This document shows, one piece after another, positions 9,465 to 17,964 of a stretch of DNA of 64,000 nucleotides; within the stretch, counting starts at the first letter, position 1; every line of letters starts with the position of its first letter. This stretch comes from [Eubacterium] infirmum (lineage in GTDB: Bacteria > Bacillota > Clostridia > Peptostreptococcales > Anaerovoracaceae). The position numbers and the translations under genes are program-made. The notes beneath the pieces are model-generated. The model saw only the letters and a list, made by a program, of their open reading frames with translations. It made no database searches and was not told where the DNA came from. The stretch covers positions 186,001-250,000 of the forward strand of contig UGGN01000002.1 in NCBI GenBank assembly GCA_900450455.1, in the 5' to 3' direction.

Positions 9465-10786
9465 AGAGACTAAAGATATTTCCTAAAATTTTTTTACAGA
9501 CATTTATCATCATCGATATTTTGATTATACTGATTCACCTTTCAGTGTTTTTTGTATTTCCCAAAACTTACTTGGAAACCAGAAAGAAGGAAATCACAAG
9601 AAAGGCCGATGAAATCGCGTCAAACAGCAAGGGAAAGGATATAAGCTTTGTAAAGCAAGCACTGGAATTCTATTCGAATAACAGCGAAATAAAGGCCTTT
9701 GTTAAGGAAGTTGACGGCAATAACAATGTCAAGGTTGGAGAAGATATCGGCGTGGATTACAAGAGTGAAAACAACTCGGTAATTCTTGAGGAAAGAAAAA
9801 TACGCCTTAAGAACGGTAAGATGATAAGTGTACACTTTGTTTCGTCCGAAAACATGCAAGAGGATGCAAAGCGGCTCAGCCTAAGTTTTCTGCCTTACTC
9901 AATCATTGTTTCGGTGATGTTTTCTCTGGTTGTTTCATACGCCTACGCGAGATCCATAAGCAAAAATGTGCACGAAATAGTTGGCGTAGCCGAGAGGATG
10001 GCTGCACTGGATAGAGATGCACGTCTCAAAATCAATTCAGGCGACGAAATAGGGCAGCTCAAGAATCAAATTAACTATCTGTACGAAACTATGCTCGGGT
10101 TGATAGACGATCTTGAAGAAAAGAACGAAGAGATAGTGAGATTGGAAAAACTCAAATATGACTTCTTCAGAGGGCGTTCGCATGAACTTAAGACTCCACT
10201 TGCATCACTCAAGATAATTCTTGAAAATATGAAGTACAATATAGGGAAGTATAAGAACAAGGACCTATATATATCAAATTGCATCGATATTGTAGATGAG
10301 CTCAACCGCAGTATCTCGCAGCTGTTGTTTATTTCTAGTTATGATCAGCTCAGCAATGATGAGGAATATCTCTGCGTAAAGGATGCTCTTATCGACATTG
10401 AGAATAAATATGCTGCCCAAATCGAGCAAAACCATCTTGAGATAAATATAGAGCTAGGGGAGGAGAAGCTTTATATAGGAAGAACTGCACTCAAAATTGT
10501 ACTATCAAATCTCATGAGCAATGCGACAAAATATAACATAGAAGGTGGATATGTAAATATCGGTATCAAAGACGATTACATATATTTTGAAAACAGCTGT
10601 GATAATCTTGATAGTATTAAGCTTGAGAGAGTTTTCGAGGTTGGATTCAGCCTGGATAAGGAAAATGGAAACGGAATAGGTTTATATGTAGTAGGTAACA
10701 TTCTATCAAATTACGGAATTGAATATAAGATGGAAAAGAATGATGGAGGATTGATATTCCTTATAAAGTTAAACTCAGAGGATTAA
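9461..10786 (+). CDS. Sensor histidine kinase
   Basis: The frame extends upstream to 9416, but the ATG at 9461 overlaps the regulator stop as ATGA and follows a purine-rich SD. It gives a kinase of 441 residues. Two membrane helices (about 10-30 and 140-160) flank an extracytoplasmic sensor of roughly 110 residues. A HAMP-like linker follows, then the H-box SHELKTPLAS with the phosphorylated His near 240, an N-box SNLMSNATKYN near 350 and a G-box GNGIGLYVV near 402. The sizeable sensor domain differs from the intramembrane-sensing BceS type, so the ligand may be detected directly. It is the cognate partner of the preceding regulator. Confidence 0.9.
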   Translation: MKRLKIFPKIFLQTFIIIDILIILIHLSVFFVFPKTYLETRKKEITRKADEIASNSKGKDISFVKQALEFYSNNSEIKAFVKEVDGNNNVKVGEDIGVDYKSENNSVILEERKIRLKNGKMISVHFVSSENMQEDAKRLSLSFLPYSIIVSVMFSLVVSYAYARSISKNVHEIVGVAERMAALDRDARLKINSGDEIGQLKNQINYLYETMLGLIDDLEEKNEEIVRLEKLKYDFFRGRSHELKTPLASLKIILENMKYNIGKYKNKDLYISNCIDIVDELNRSISQLLFISSYDQLSNDEEYLCVKDALIDIENKYAAQIEQNHLEINIELGEEKLYIGRTALKIVLSNLMSNATKYNIEGGYVNIGIKDDYIYFENSCDNLDSIKLERVFEVGFSLDKENGNGIGLYVVGNILSNYGIEYKMEKNDGGLIFLIKLNSED

Positions 10787-10965
10787 GTAAAGCTTAAATG
10801 ATTAGGCAAGACTCGGCAGAGAATGGGAAGTTTCTAATAATGCAATTCATGGCATGTTCGATAAAGAGTTTATGGTAAATGTATTTTTATTGTATGACAA
10901 AGATTTCTGCTAATTTCACAAAAAGCTTTGATATTTATATTTAATGTAACAAAAATAATCAAAGT

Positions 10966-10988
10966 GTGTTATTATAAACATATAACAC
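10966..10988. promoter_or_regulatory. Inverted repeat in the promoter region of the surface protein gene
   Basis: The arms GTGTTAT and ATAACAC are separated by 9 bases, and the left arm leads into a TATTATAAA stretch that could be a -10 element. The site is 43 bases upstream of the start codon at 11031. It could be an operator or a 5' UTR hairpin. The rest of the 244-base gap after the kinase shows no gene. Confidence 0.4.
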
Positions 10989-11030
10989 TCATAATGTCTG
11001 CGTTTTTAGTTTTTAAGGAGGTAAAATGAA

Positions 11031-14000
11031 ATGCGTGTGAAATTCAAAAAACGCTGTGGTCGCATTTTATCTATATGTATAACCATGTTTATGCTTGTAG
11101 GTATGTTGCCATTTAGCAATGCCGTCTTTGCAGGGACGGAGTTAAGTGCCGATAAGGTGCAGGTGGATTCATTTAAGATTATTGATGAAGCTAACGCAAA
11201 TACGGAGGTTGATTACGTCACAGATGCTGACGCGGCGAAATATAATCTCTACATTAACGATGCTAGTAATTTCAACAGTGCTGTATGCCAAAACCAGAAG
11301 AACAGCCAGATTAAGCTACAGCTCGTTGCATCATATAAGGGCACAGAGAAAATCAATGAAGGGGACACCCTTTCAATTAAGGCTTCTTACGGAAGCTTTG
11401 CTACTAAGAGCTTTGCCGAAAAACAGCTTGAAGATAAGAATGGAAATATTCTCGGAACATACAAATATGAAAACGGTGTATTCAAGCTTAAGTTTTCCGG
11501 CGATTATATTAAAAATAATGTTGTAGCTTCATTTACGACTGCTCCGCTTCAGAGCGACTCAGTCGCACAGGCTTCTGACGAGCAAGGACTTGGCACGGGC
11601 AACGAACGCAAGGTCCTCGTCGGTAGTTTAAATAACCAAAAACTTGCACTTGCATACGAACTCAAGAATGCACCAAGTAGCGGACCAAGCCTGGATGATG
11701 TAGCAATTAACAGTTTCAAAATTATTGATATTACACATGGCAATAAGGAGATTGATTACAGAAAATCCTCTGATGCGGATTATGATACATGGAAGAATAA
11801 TCCTGCCGGTTTTGGATATGCGTTAAATCAGGACCAGCAATCAGCTAATGTAGTATTGGAGATGAAATTCCGGTACAGCAATGCGAACCGCGCTTTGCAG
11901 GAAGGAGATAAATTGACCATTCCTGCCGAGTACGGTGGAACGATGTTCAATTTCTCAGAAGTTGCACTTCCTCTTAAGGTAACTGATGATACAGGAGAAC
12001 ATACTCTCGGTACATGGAAATATGAAAATAGAGCATTCACTATAACTTTTGGTGGCGACTATATTAGAGACCATAATGTAAAAAGCTTCACAACGACAAT
12101 GAGCACGGGCAAGATGATTAACTTCAGTTCTTCGCGACAAAGAAGCAGAATTTTAGGTGAGAAATATGTTCTTAACGGTAAACTCGGAAAAGATACTCTC
12201 GCAGTAGCAGCGGAAACGCGTTATATAAAATCAGAGACTGTTCCTAATAGCTTTTTTTATGCTACCGCATCAGTAGATGATACATCAAACCATAACATTA
12301 TTTGGTCATATACAATCTTTAATGACTTTTTCTCTACACGTGATCCAATCTTGAATCGAACTTATGATTATTTTGCACCACATCTACTGCAAAATAATGG
12401 ACAATATAGACCGAATTCTGCTACCGGAATTTATTTGGAAAGTACATATGAAAACTGTGTGGCAGAACCGACTGTTGCACGGGTTCTCCCACTTGGCTCT
12501 GGTCTTGATGGTAACAATAAAGTTATAGAAGGCTGGTATCATTCAATGTCAAATGGACTACTTACCAAGGTTGAGCAAGGGGGCAAGACAAAAGATCAAG
12601 TCAAAGCTGATTTGCAGAAGGGTCAGTATTGCATGTACAAGAACCATGAAGGTAGCTATACTTTCATGATGAAATGGTACGATATGAATGATCCGAGTGG
12701 TGCAACATATAATGATATACCGGCTGTAGCGGCTGCCGGTGGTGTAGGTAGTTACTTAAAGACAAAATGGCCTGATGCTTTTGGAGATTTATCCGATGCC
12801 ACTGTTCAGAAGATTAACAATCTGTATAATGGGAAAGCAATTCAGAATTTAATGATAAAAGTTAATGCGAAATATAAAACAGTTAAAGAAAATACTGCGG
12901 TACAAAATACGATGAAACTCACAACGGCACAGACTGGTGAGAAGTCATATGATACTCAAGCAATTATGGCACCGAGCGGTGCGGGTAGTGAGGCGAACAG
13001 CGATCCGCTTTCAATCAAGCTTGTAAAGTCTGACCGCTATACAGGCGAGAAACTATCTGAGGGTTTCAAATTCGAACTGCAGACATCTACCGATGGTGGA
13101 ACCACTTGGAACAAGGTACCTGTTACTGCTGCAATGATAAAGTCGGGAACTTTAAATGCGGATGGTACTATAACTCCGGTTAATGGTGCTTTAGAAATCA
13201 AAAAACTGACTGGCGGACAGAAATATCGCTTTGTTGAAAGAGCTAACCCGAACGGGTATTTACCTACAAAGATTGATGCAACTCATCATAATGATGCATC
13301 TCACTTTACGGTTGCAAATTCACGAGCAGTAGATGTGAAGAACACCGGAAAAGGACAAGTTATCAATATGTATAATGCGAAGTTGCCGGGAATAACGATA
13401 GAAGGTAAGAAGGAGCTCGACGGAAGAACTCTGCAAAATGGCGAGTTCCACTTCCAGCTATTTGAAAAAGCTAGCAATGCCAAGGTTGGTAGTACTGTCA
13501 GCAATGATGCGCAGGGTAAATTTACAAAGCATATGACTTTCAAACAGGAAGGTACATATGAGTTCTACTTTGCGGAAGTTAACGAAGGAAAGCATGGCAT
13601 TACATATGATAACAGCAAGGTACCAGTTACTATCGTAGTTAGTAAGAATGCACAAGGTGATTTTGTTACAAAGATAACTTCAGGTAATATAGTATTTCGC
13701 AATAAATTTACTCCGGACTCTGTAACGATTACAATAGAAGGTAAAAAGAAGCTTTCAGGAAGAGCTTTGCAGAATGGAGAGTTCCACTTCCAGCTACTTG
13801 AAAAGGATGGCAATGCCAAGGTTGGTAGTGCGGTTAGCAATGATGCACAGGGTAAGTTTAAGAAAGATTTGACCTTCGACAGCGAAGGCACATATGAGTT
13901 CTACTTTACTGAAGTTAATGATGGAAAACAGGGCATTACATATGATAACAGCAAGGTACCAGTTACTATTGTAGTCAGCAAGAATGCTCAGGGTGTTCTT

Positions 14001-14198
14001 AAAGCAACAATAACTTCGGGTGAAATAAACTTCAACAATAAATTTACTCCAAAACCGGTTAATCCTAATCAGCGCCCGGGTAAGCCAAAAAATCCTAACA
14101 CCGGAGATTATACAAATCTGATGTTATTTGTAATTCTTTTGGCTTTGGCTTCGAGTTCATTGTTTACGGTACAATTTTTTAGAAGAAAAAACAGATAA
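11031..14198 (+). CDS. LPXTG-like wall-anchored adhesin with isopeptide-type repeats
   Basis: This is a secreted surface protein of 1055 residues. It begins with a signal peptide (cleavage near residue 35, after SNAVFA). Two related N-terminal modules follow (about 40-180 and 222-365); both contain SFKIID and a GTYKYEN/GTWKYEN block. A middle region (about 385-640) precedes a Cna-B/SpaA-like domain (about 655-785). Two near-identical Spy0128-type isopeptide pilin domains come next (about 786-1009). The tail has the sorting motif NPNTGD, a hydrophobic helix and RRKNR. SD AAGGAGG is 9 bases from this ATG; an ATG at 11026 gives only four codons. A host-adhesion role is inferred, and no sortase gene is in the window. 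Confidence 0.85.
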   Translation: MRVKFKKRCGRILSICITMFMLVGMLPFSNAVFAGTELSADKVQVDSFKIIDEANANTEVDYVTDADAAKYNLYINDASNFNSAVCQNQKNSQIKLQLVASYKGTEKINEGDTLSIKASYGSFATKSFAEKQLEDKNGNILGTYKYENGVFKLKFSGDYIKNNVVASFTTAPLQSDSVAQASDEQGLGTGNERKVLVGSLNNQKLALAYELKNAPSSGPSLDDVAINSFKIIDITHGNKEIDYRKSSDADYDTWKNNPAGFGYALNQDQQSANVVLEMKFRYSNANRALQEGDKLTIPAEYGGTMFNFSEVALPLKVTDDTGEHTLGTWKYENRAFTITFGGDYIRDHNVKSFTTTMSTGKMINFSSSRQRSRILGEKYVLNGKLGKDTLAVAAETRYIKSETVPNSFFYATASVDDTSNHNIIWSYTIFNDFFSTRDPILNRTYDYFAPHLLQNNGQYRPNSATGIYLESTYENCVAEPTVARVLPLGSGLDGNNKVIEGWYHSMSNGLLTKVEQGGKTKDQVKADLQKGQYCMYKNHEGSYTFMMKWYDMNDPSGATYNDIPAVAAAGGVGSYLKTKWPDAFGDLSDATVQKINNLYNGKAIQNLMIKVNAKYKTVKENTAVQNTMKLTTAQTGEKSYDTQAIMAPSGAGSEANSDPLSIKLVKSDRYTGEKLSEGFKFELQTSTDGGTTWNKVPVTAAMIKSGTLNADGTITPVNGALEIKKLTGGQKYRFVERANPNGYLPTKIDATHHNDASHFTVANSRAVDVKNTGKGQVINMYNAKLPGITIEGKKELDGRTLQNGEFHFQLFEKASNAKVGSTVSNDAQGKFTKHMTFKQEGTYEFYFAEVNEGKHGITYDNSKVPVTIVVSKNAQGDFVTKITSGNIVFRNKFTPDSVTITIEGKKKLSGRALQNGEFHFQLLEKDGNAKVGSAVSNDAQGKFKKDLTFDSEGTYEFYFTEVNDGKQGITYDNSKVPVTIVVSKNAQGVLKATITSGEINFNNKFTPKPVNPNQRPGKPKNPNTGDYTNLMLFVILLALASSSLFTVQFFRRKNR
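13386..14057 (+). repeat. Two tandem 336-bp repeats encoding Spy0128-like domains
   Basis: Matching blocks (for example the codons for IEGKK at 13398 and 13734) recur with a period of exactly 336 bases, or 112 codons. The DNA is nearly identical over long stretches, so the copies are recent or kept alike by gene conversion. Repeat number could vary between strains. Confidence 0.85.
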
Positions 14199-14263
14199 AC
14201 AAATAGTTTAGCTTTTTTAAAACAACTAACAGACCGAAGAAAATTGTATAATATCTCTCTTTA

Positions 14264-14271
14264 AGAATATA
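14264..14271. repeat. Left target-site duplication of the IS1249-like element
   Basis: The octamer agaatata directly precedes the left inverted repeat and recurs directly after the right one at 15616-15623. An 8-bp duplication is typical of IS256-group transposition. Confidence 0.9.
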
Positions 14272-14298
14272 GGGCTATAGGACAAAAAGTGTGTGTAA

Positions 14299-14350
14299 AA
14301 ACCGACATAACAGTTGATATTTCAATAGTTATGTCGGTTTAATCTTTTTT
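14299..14350 (+). terminator. Stem-loop terminator inside the left end of the IS
   Basis: A perfect 13-bp stem (14299-14311 with 14328-14340, 16-base loop) is followed by a TTTTTT run at 14345. It would stop transcription entering from the adhesin gene, a common way for insertion sequences to insulate their transposase from outside promoters. Confidence 0.75.
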
Positions 14351-14367
14351 GAAAGAAGATTGAGGGT

Positions 14368-14386
14368 GGACAAAAAGTGTGTGTGA
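14368..14386 (+). repeat. Internal third copy of the IS terminal repeat
   Basis: Nineteen bases starting ggacaaaaagtgtgtgtg repeat the inner part of the left terminal repeat in the same orientation and match the complement of the right end. They lie 89 bases inside the left end, just before the transposase. This could be an extra transposase-binding site or the trace of an older, shorter left end. Confidence 0.8.
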
Positions 14387-14466
14387 AAACTCTTTAAAAT
14401 ATTGGAATTTCAATGATAAAACGTGGTATATCTTCCTTAGAATTAGTGTTCTTGGAGGAATATATT

Positions 14467-15588
14467 ATGAAGCAGGTAAATTGTCCAATTTGTAATTGCA
14501 AATGTATAAAACACGGTAAGATAAAATCTGGCTCTCAAAGGTGGTTTTGTAAGTCTTGTAAGTTAGCGTTTACGCCAAAGATAGATAATGATACTAAACA
14601 GCTTCAGCATTTCTTGGCTTGGTTATTCAGTAAAGAAGTACAAAGTAATATGTCAGGTGGTGGAAGAACTTTTAGAAGAAAAACCTCCAAGTTTTGGGAT
14701 ATATGGGTTATGGCACCAAAGATTGAAAAATCAAAAGATGTACTGTATTTTGATGGTATATATCTATCGCGTAAATCGTGTATTTTGATATGTTGTGACA
14801 AAGAACATGTATTAGGTTGGTACGTATGCAGATATGAGCATTCAGGAGCTTGGGAGGCTCTAATGAGTCGTATAGCAGAACCTAAGGTGGTTGTATCCGA
14901 TGGTGGTAAAGGATTTAGAAAAGCACTTAAGAGAAAGTGGCCAAAGGCAAAGCATCAAAGATGCGTATTTCACGTGTTTTCACAGGTTAAAAGATATACA
15001 ACAAGTAGACCAAATACTTTAGCCGGGCTAGAGCTTTATGCACTGGCAAGGGATTTGTTTGATGTTAAAAGTATTGAAGACTCAAAGATATGGGTTGATC
15101 GTTTTACAGGTTGGATTGTCAAGCATAAACGTTTTTTAAGCGAAGTAACATATGATGAAAATGGAAAGATAAGACCTAAGCATGAAAGACTGATAAAGGC
15201 TGAAAAATCAATGCTAAGACTACTTAATGATAATACTCTATTCACGTATCTTAATGAAGAATTAAGGGCTGAGTTTAAAATTCCATCGACAAACAATCGA
15301 ATTGAAGGTGGTGTAAATGCTTGTCTTAGGGAGATGCTGCATAACCATAGGGGGTTATCTGTTGAGAGAAGAATTAAAGCGGTTTTTTGGTGGTGCTATA
15401 TGCACTCACCAAAACCGCTTTCTGCTTCTGAGATATTAAAAACAATGCCTACAAACAAGAGCATAGATGATATTTACAAGAAGATGACTGCCAAGAAACA
15501 ACTAGAAGATACTATTCCTATGTGGGGTGATGCAGTTGTATGGAGCGAGCTACATCATTCGAGCAATTATCCGGTGTACTGGGATTAG
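14467..15588 (+). CDS. IS1249-like transposase
   Basis: The start is ATG 14467, preceded by TTGGAGG; an upstream ATG at 14413 in frame lacks an SD. The 373-residue protein opens with a zinc ribbon (CPIC...C...C..C, residues 5 to about 38). The mutator-type catalytic core follows: an Asp in YFDGIYL, an Asp in VVSDGGKGF, the CVFHVFSQVKR block and a Glu in NNRIEGGVNACLREM. Together these give the DDE triad of IS256/IS1249-group enzymes. The frame is intact and ends 2 bases before the right inverted repeat. It catalyses movement of this element. Confidence 0.9.
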   Translation: MKQVNCPICNCKCIKHGKIKSGSQRWFCKSCKLAFTPKIDNDTKQLQHFLAWLFSKEVQSNMSGGGRTFRRKTSKFWDIWVMAPKIEKSKDVLYFDGIYLSRKSCILICCDKEHVLGWYVCRYEHSGAWEALMSRIAEPKVVVSDGGKGFRKALKRKWPKAKHQRCVFHVFSQVKRYTTSRPNTLAGLELYALARDLFDVKSIEDSKIWVDRFTGWIVKHKRFLSEVTYDENGKIRPKHERLIKAEKSMLRLLNDNTLFTYLNEELRAEFKIPSTNNRIEGGVNACLREMLHNHRGLSVERRIKAVFWWCYMHSPKPLSASEILKTMPTNKSIDDIYKKMTAKKQLEDTIPMWGDAVVWSELHHSSNYPVYWD

Positions 15589-15615
15589 TCACACACACTT
15601 TTTGTCCTATAGCCC

Positions 15616-15623
15616 AGAATATA
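15616..15623. repeat. Right target-site duplication of the IS1249-like element
   Basis: agaatata is identical to the octamer at 14264-14271 and abuts the right inverted repeat. Confidence 0.9.
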
Positions 15624-15624
15624 A

Positions 15625-15658
15625 ATAGAGCAATCCATTTGTACGGATTGCTCTATTT
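15625..15658. terminator. Bidirectional stem-loop between the IS and the transglutaminase-like gene
   Basis: The stem gagcaatcc/ggattgctc extends with A-T pairs on both sides. It sits 12 bases past the end of the minus-strand gene at 15670. Before the IS arrived it would also have been the nearest stem-loop downstream of the adhesin gene. Confidence 0.65.
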
Positions 15659-15669
15659 CATGTGGTTTT

Positions 15670-17058
15670 CTATTTGATTTTCTTTGAATGAATTATACGG
15701 TACAGCTTTACATCTTGACGATTGACCATGGATTCTTCTGTTTCAACCTCTCCATATTGATTGTCATAAGGATCATAGCGATAGTGTTTCTTTGTTACAG
15801 TAAACTCCTCCTGAATATCAGTGTTGAAGACAAGTCTGTACGGATCTATGTTTCCACAGTAGAACTCACAATCATCTTCAGAGCCTCTTCTGACAGCACT
15901 TCCACCGAATGATGGATCCACAGGCCTAAAGCCGACGCCTCTAAAGTATACAGCTGCCCAGTCGTGTGCACCGCCACATTCTCCATCGGTTACAATTCCG
16001 GATTGCCATCTTGCAGGAATTCCGTTGTACCTGCAGAGTGTTATGAGAAGGGACGCCTGAAGCCCGCAGTCGCCTCTACCCCTAAGCGCAAAGTATTCGC
16101 TAAGTCCATCTATTGCAGCATAGTCACGAACATAGGCATATCTATACTTATGTGTGATAAAGTCATATATCTTCTTTACAATGAGCGTTTTATCTGTTTC
16201 ATCTCCGATAATCAAATCGGAAAGTGATTTTATAAAAGGTGTAAAAACATAGTGAGGATATTTCTCACCCAAATCGCTTTGACGAATCTCATTTAATAGC
16301 TCAGCTTCTCTAGCATCTGTTGTATCATTTCCTGCCGAAATTATATCATCAAAGCTCATATAAGTTTGTTTCATTTTAGCTCTGCATCGAACCTTAAATG
16401 AATTATCGATGCTACCGTCTGCGCTGAAATGAACAGTCCTCTGTAGAGCATCCTCGGGCGCAATATCGCAAGATTTTGATGAGCTGATGAACTCGATATC
16501 ACTCATGCCGAGGCCTTGCGGAGAAGGATAAGGAATGTGAACGGAAAGTTTATTACCCTTTGCAACATCGGGATTTATATCAGCGATAAATTCAACATCT
16601 ATATCTACTTCAGCTGAGCCGGTGCTTCTCATATGGTCTCTGGATTCAGATACCTCAGGACTCTTGTCATCAAGGTAGGTGCTTCCCGGCCAATTAGTCA
16701 GAAGCTCACTAGTGATAAATAGGGAGGAAACGCTGAAATCCACATATCGTTTCTCACCATTAACGAAGATATAGTCCGTGTCTCCTGCAAGCTTTTTGAA
16801 ATCATCACGTGAGAACCCCGGTGCATACTCAGCTATCTGCTCTATAAGTACATCCTCTGTGAGAGTATACTCTCTTAGTTTTACGTCTGAATTATGCATC
16901 TCTAAAATAATTCTCTTCTTAACTTCATCAGGAAGGTTTTCTCTATTAAGGTGATACTTTGCTCTTTCTTTAAACTCGTCAAAATATCCTGCACCCTTTA
17001 ATTTCTCGAGCTCTTCAGGGAGTGGAAACGAAAGGGATTTCACATAGCTTAAATCCAT
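15670..17058 (-). CDS. Transglutaminase-like domain protein
   Basis: This 462-residue protein has no signal peptide, so it is probably cytoplasmic. The C-terminal part has the transglutaminase/protease-like core: Cys in GRGDCGLQASLLITLCR (about residue 330), His in GGAHDWAAVYF (about 370) and Asp in FRPVDPSFGG, the expected Cys-His-Asp triad. The N-terminal 270 residues match nothing I can name. Related bacterial proteins are hydrolases or peptidases more often than cross-linkers, so the true reaction is unknown. It is a single gene transcribed towards the IS element. Confidence 0.75.
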   Translation of the reverse strand: MDLSYVKSLSFPLPEELEKLKGAGYFDEFKERAKYHLNRENLPDEVKKRIILEMHNSDVKLREYTLTEDVLIEQIAEYAPGFSRDDFKKLAGDTDYIFVNGEKRYVDFSVSSLFITSELLTNWPGSTYLDDKSPEVSESRDHMRSTGSAEVDIDVEFIADINPDVAKGNKLSVHIPYPSPQGLGMSDIEFISSSKSCDIAPEDALQRTVHFSADGSIDNSFKVRCRAKMKQTYMSFDDIISAGNDTTDAREAELLNEIRQSDLGEKYPHYVFTPFIKSLSDLIIGDETDKTLIVKKIYDFITHKYRYAYVRDYAAIDGLSEYFALRGRGDCGLQASLLITLCRYNGIPARWQSGIVTDGECGGAHDWAAVYFRGVGFRPVDPSFGGSAVRRGSEDDCEFYCGNIDPYRLVFNTDIQEEFTVTKKHYRYDPYDNQYGEVETEESMVNRQDVKLYRIIHSKKIK

Positions 17059-17111
17059 TGTGATTCTCCTTTTTCTTGCTTATTCGGATACGAATTATTA
17101 TATACACCTGC

Positions 17112-17140
17112 TTGACATAAGTCTATAGATATTATATTAT
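17112..17140 (+). promoter_or_regulatory. Promoter of pyrR
   Basis: TTGACA (17112-17117), a 17-base spacer and TATTAT (17135-17140). Transcription would start near 17147, giving a leader of about 124 bases before pyrR. Confidence 0.7.
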
Positions 17141-17165
17141 TTTATGTGAAAAGAACATCTTTAAG

Positions 17166-17247
17166 TCGGTACAGAGATGCCGATAAGGTAGTGATAGATC
17201 ATACGATTTTTGAGCATCTTGTCAGCATGTCTTGACAGGATTTTTTT
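17166..17247 (+). promoter_or_regulatory. PyrR-type attenuator leader
   Basis: Three competing RNA structures can be drawn. (a) A small hairpin, 17166-17183, has the loop ACAGAGAT, resembling the PyrR binding-loop core CNGNGAGG. (b) An antiterminator pairs AGATGC (17175-17180) with GCATCT (17214-17219). (c) A terminator stem, 17218-17224 with 17233-17239, is followed by seven T. Hairpin a overlaps the left arm of b, and the right arm of b overlaps c. PyrR bound to a would therefore favour termination, the known B. subtilis logic. Confidence 0.65.
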
Positions 17248-17270
17248 GTTTCCGAAGTAAGGGTAAAAGC

Positions 17271-17810
17271 ATGAAATTTAAATCACAGTTAATGACAACA
17301 GATGAAATCATGAGGGCACTTCGCAGAATTGCACATCAAATTATCGAGAGAAATAACGGTGCTGATAATGTTGTAATTGTTGGAATTGCCAAGGGCGGTG
17401 TGCCTATTGCAAATCAGCTCAGTGAGTTTTTGAAGACCATAGAGCAACGCAATATCCCAACGGGCGTGCTCGATATAAGCGGTCATAGAGACGATATTGA
17501 GCCTCAGGACGTCAATGTTCTTACAGAAAATGAATCCATAATTCCGTGTGACATCAATGGGAAGCACGTTGTTTTAGTCGACGATGTGCTTTATACAGGA
17601 AGAACTGCCAGGGCGGCCTTTGATGCACTTTCAGATTATGGAAGGGCGGGCACTATACAGCTTGCAGTTTTGATTGACAGGGGACACAGAGAGTTACCTA
17701 TAAGAGCCGATTACGTTGGAAAGAACATTCCTACGTCACATGTTGAGACAATACGAATTGACTTTGATGAGACGGGAACAAAGCCCGTTGTAAACATATA
17801 TAATCGTTAA
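17271..17810 (+). CDS. pyrR: PyrR: pyrimidine operon attenuator / uracil phosphoribosyltransferase
   Basis: The frame extends upstream to 17232 through the terminator T-run, so ATG 17271 (SD aaggg) is chosen, giving 179 residues as usual for PyrR. The PRPP-binding motif VVLVDDVLYTGRTARAA lies around 100-116, and the phosphoribosyltransferase fold is preserved (VGIAKGGVPIA). PyrR binds pyr mRNA leaders when UMP is high and also makes UMP from uracil and PRPP. The leader upstream looks like its own target. In many Firmicutes the next gene is the uracil permease; here an IS110 element lies between them. Confidence 0.93.
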   Translation: MKFKSQLMTTDEIMRALRRIAHQIIERNNGADNVVIVGIAKGGVPIANQLSEFLKTIEQRNIPTGVLDISGHRDDIEPQDVNVLTENESIIPCDINGKHVVLVDDVLYTGRTARAAFDALSDYGRAGTIQLAVLIDRGHRELPIRADYVGKNIPTSHVETIRIDFDETGTKPVVNIYNR

Positions 17811-17853
17811 TAGGTGTTCTATAAGCTATTTATTATTCAGAAGGAGACCAACT

Positions 17854-17892
17854 ATGAAAAGTCAAGGTAAATTTCAGAAGAAAATAGAATAA
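17854..17892 (+). CDS. 12-codon ORF after pyrR, possibly a truncated gene start
   Basis: ATG with a good SD (AAGGAG, 7 bases upstream) starts MKSQGKFQKKIE and then stops. Such a strong SD for so short an ORF suggests either a short leader peptide or the head of a gene cut off by the adjacent IS110 element. I do not recognise the peptide. Confidence 0.35.
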   Translation: MKSQGKFQKKIE

Positions 17893-17918
17893 GTTGCATT
17901 TAGAAAGAAGCGCAGCTT

Positions 17919-17942
17919 AAAAAGACCTCCCAGCAGGAAGCC
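17919..17942 (-). terminator. Terminator downstream of the IS110 transposase
   Basis: On the minus strand the arms GGCTTCC and GGAGGTC form a 7-bp stem (17936-17942 with 17924-17930, two G-U pairs), followed by TTTTT at 17923-17919. Confidence 0.6.
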
Positions 17943-17964
17943 TCAAAAATCATATGGATGGAAT

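Larger units (their letters stand above)
14272..15615 (+). mobile_element. Complete IS1249-like insertion sequence (IS256 group)
   Basis: The element is 1344 bp long. Perfect 25-bp terminal inverted repeats (14272-14296 and 15591-15615, starting gggctataggac) are flanked by the 8-bp duplication agaatata. It contains one intact transposase gene. The left end also holds a perfect 13-bp stem-loop and an internal partial copy of the terminal repeat. Intact ends, intact gene and intact duplication point to recent insertion. It lies between the adhesin gene and the stem-loop terminator at 15625. Confidence 0.93.
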
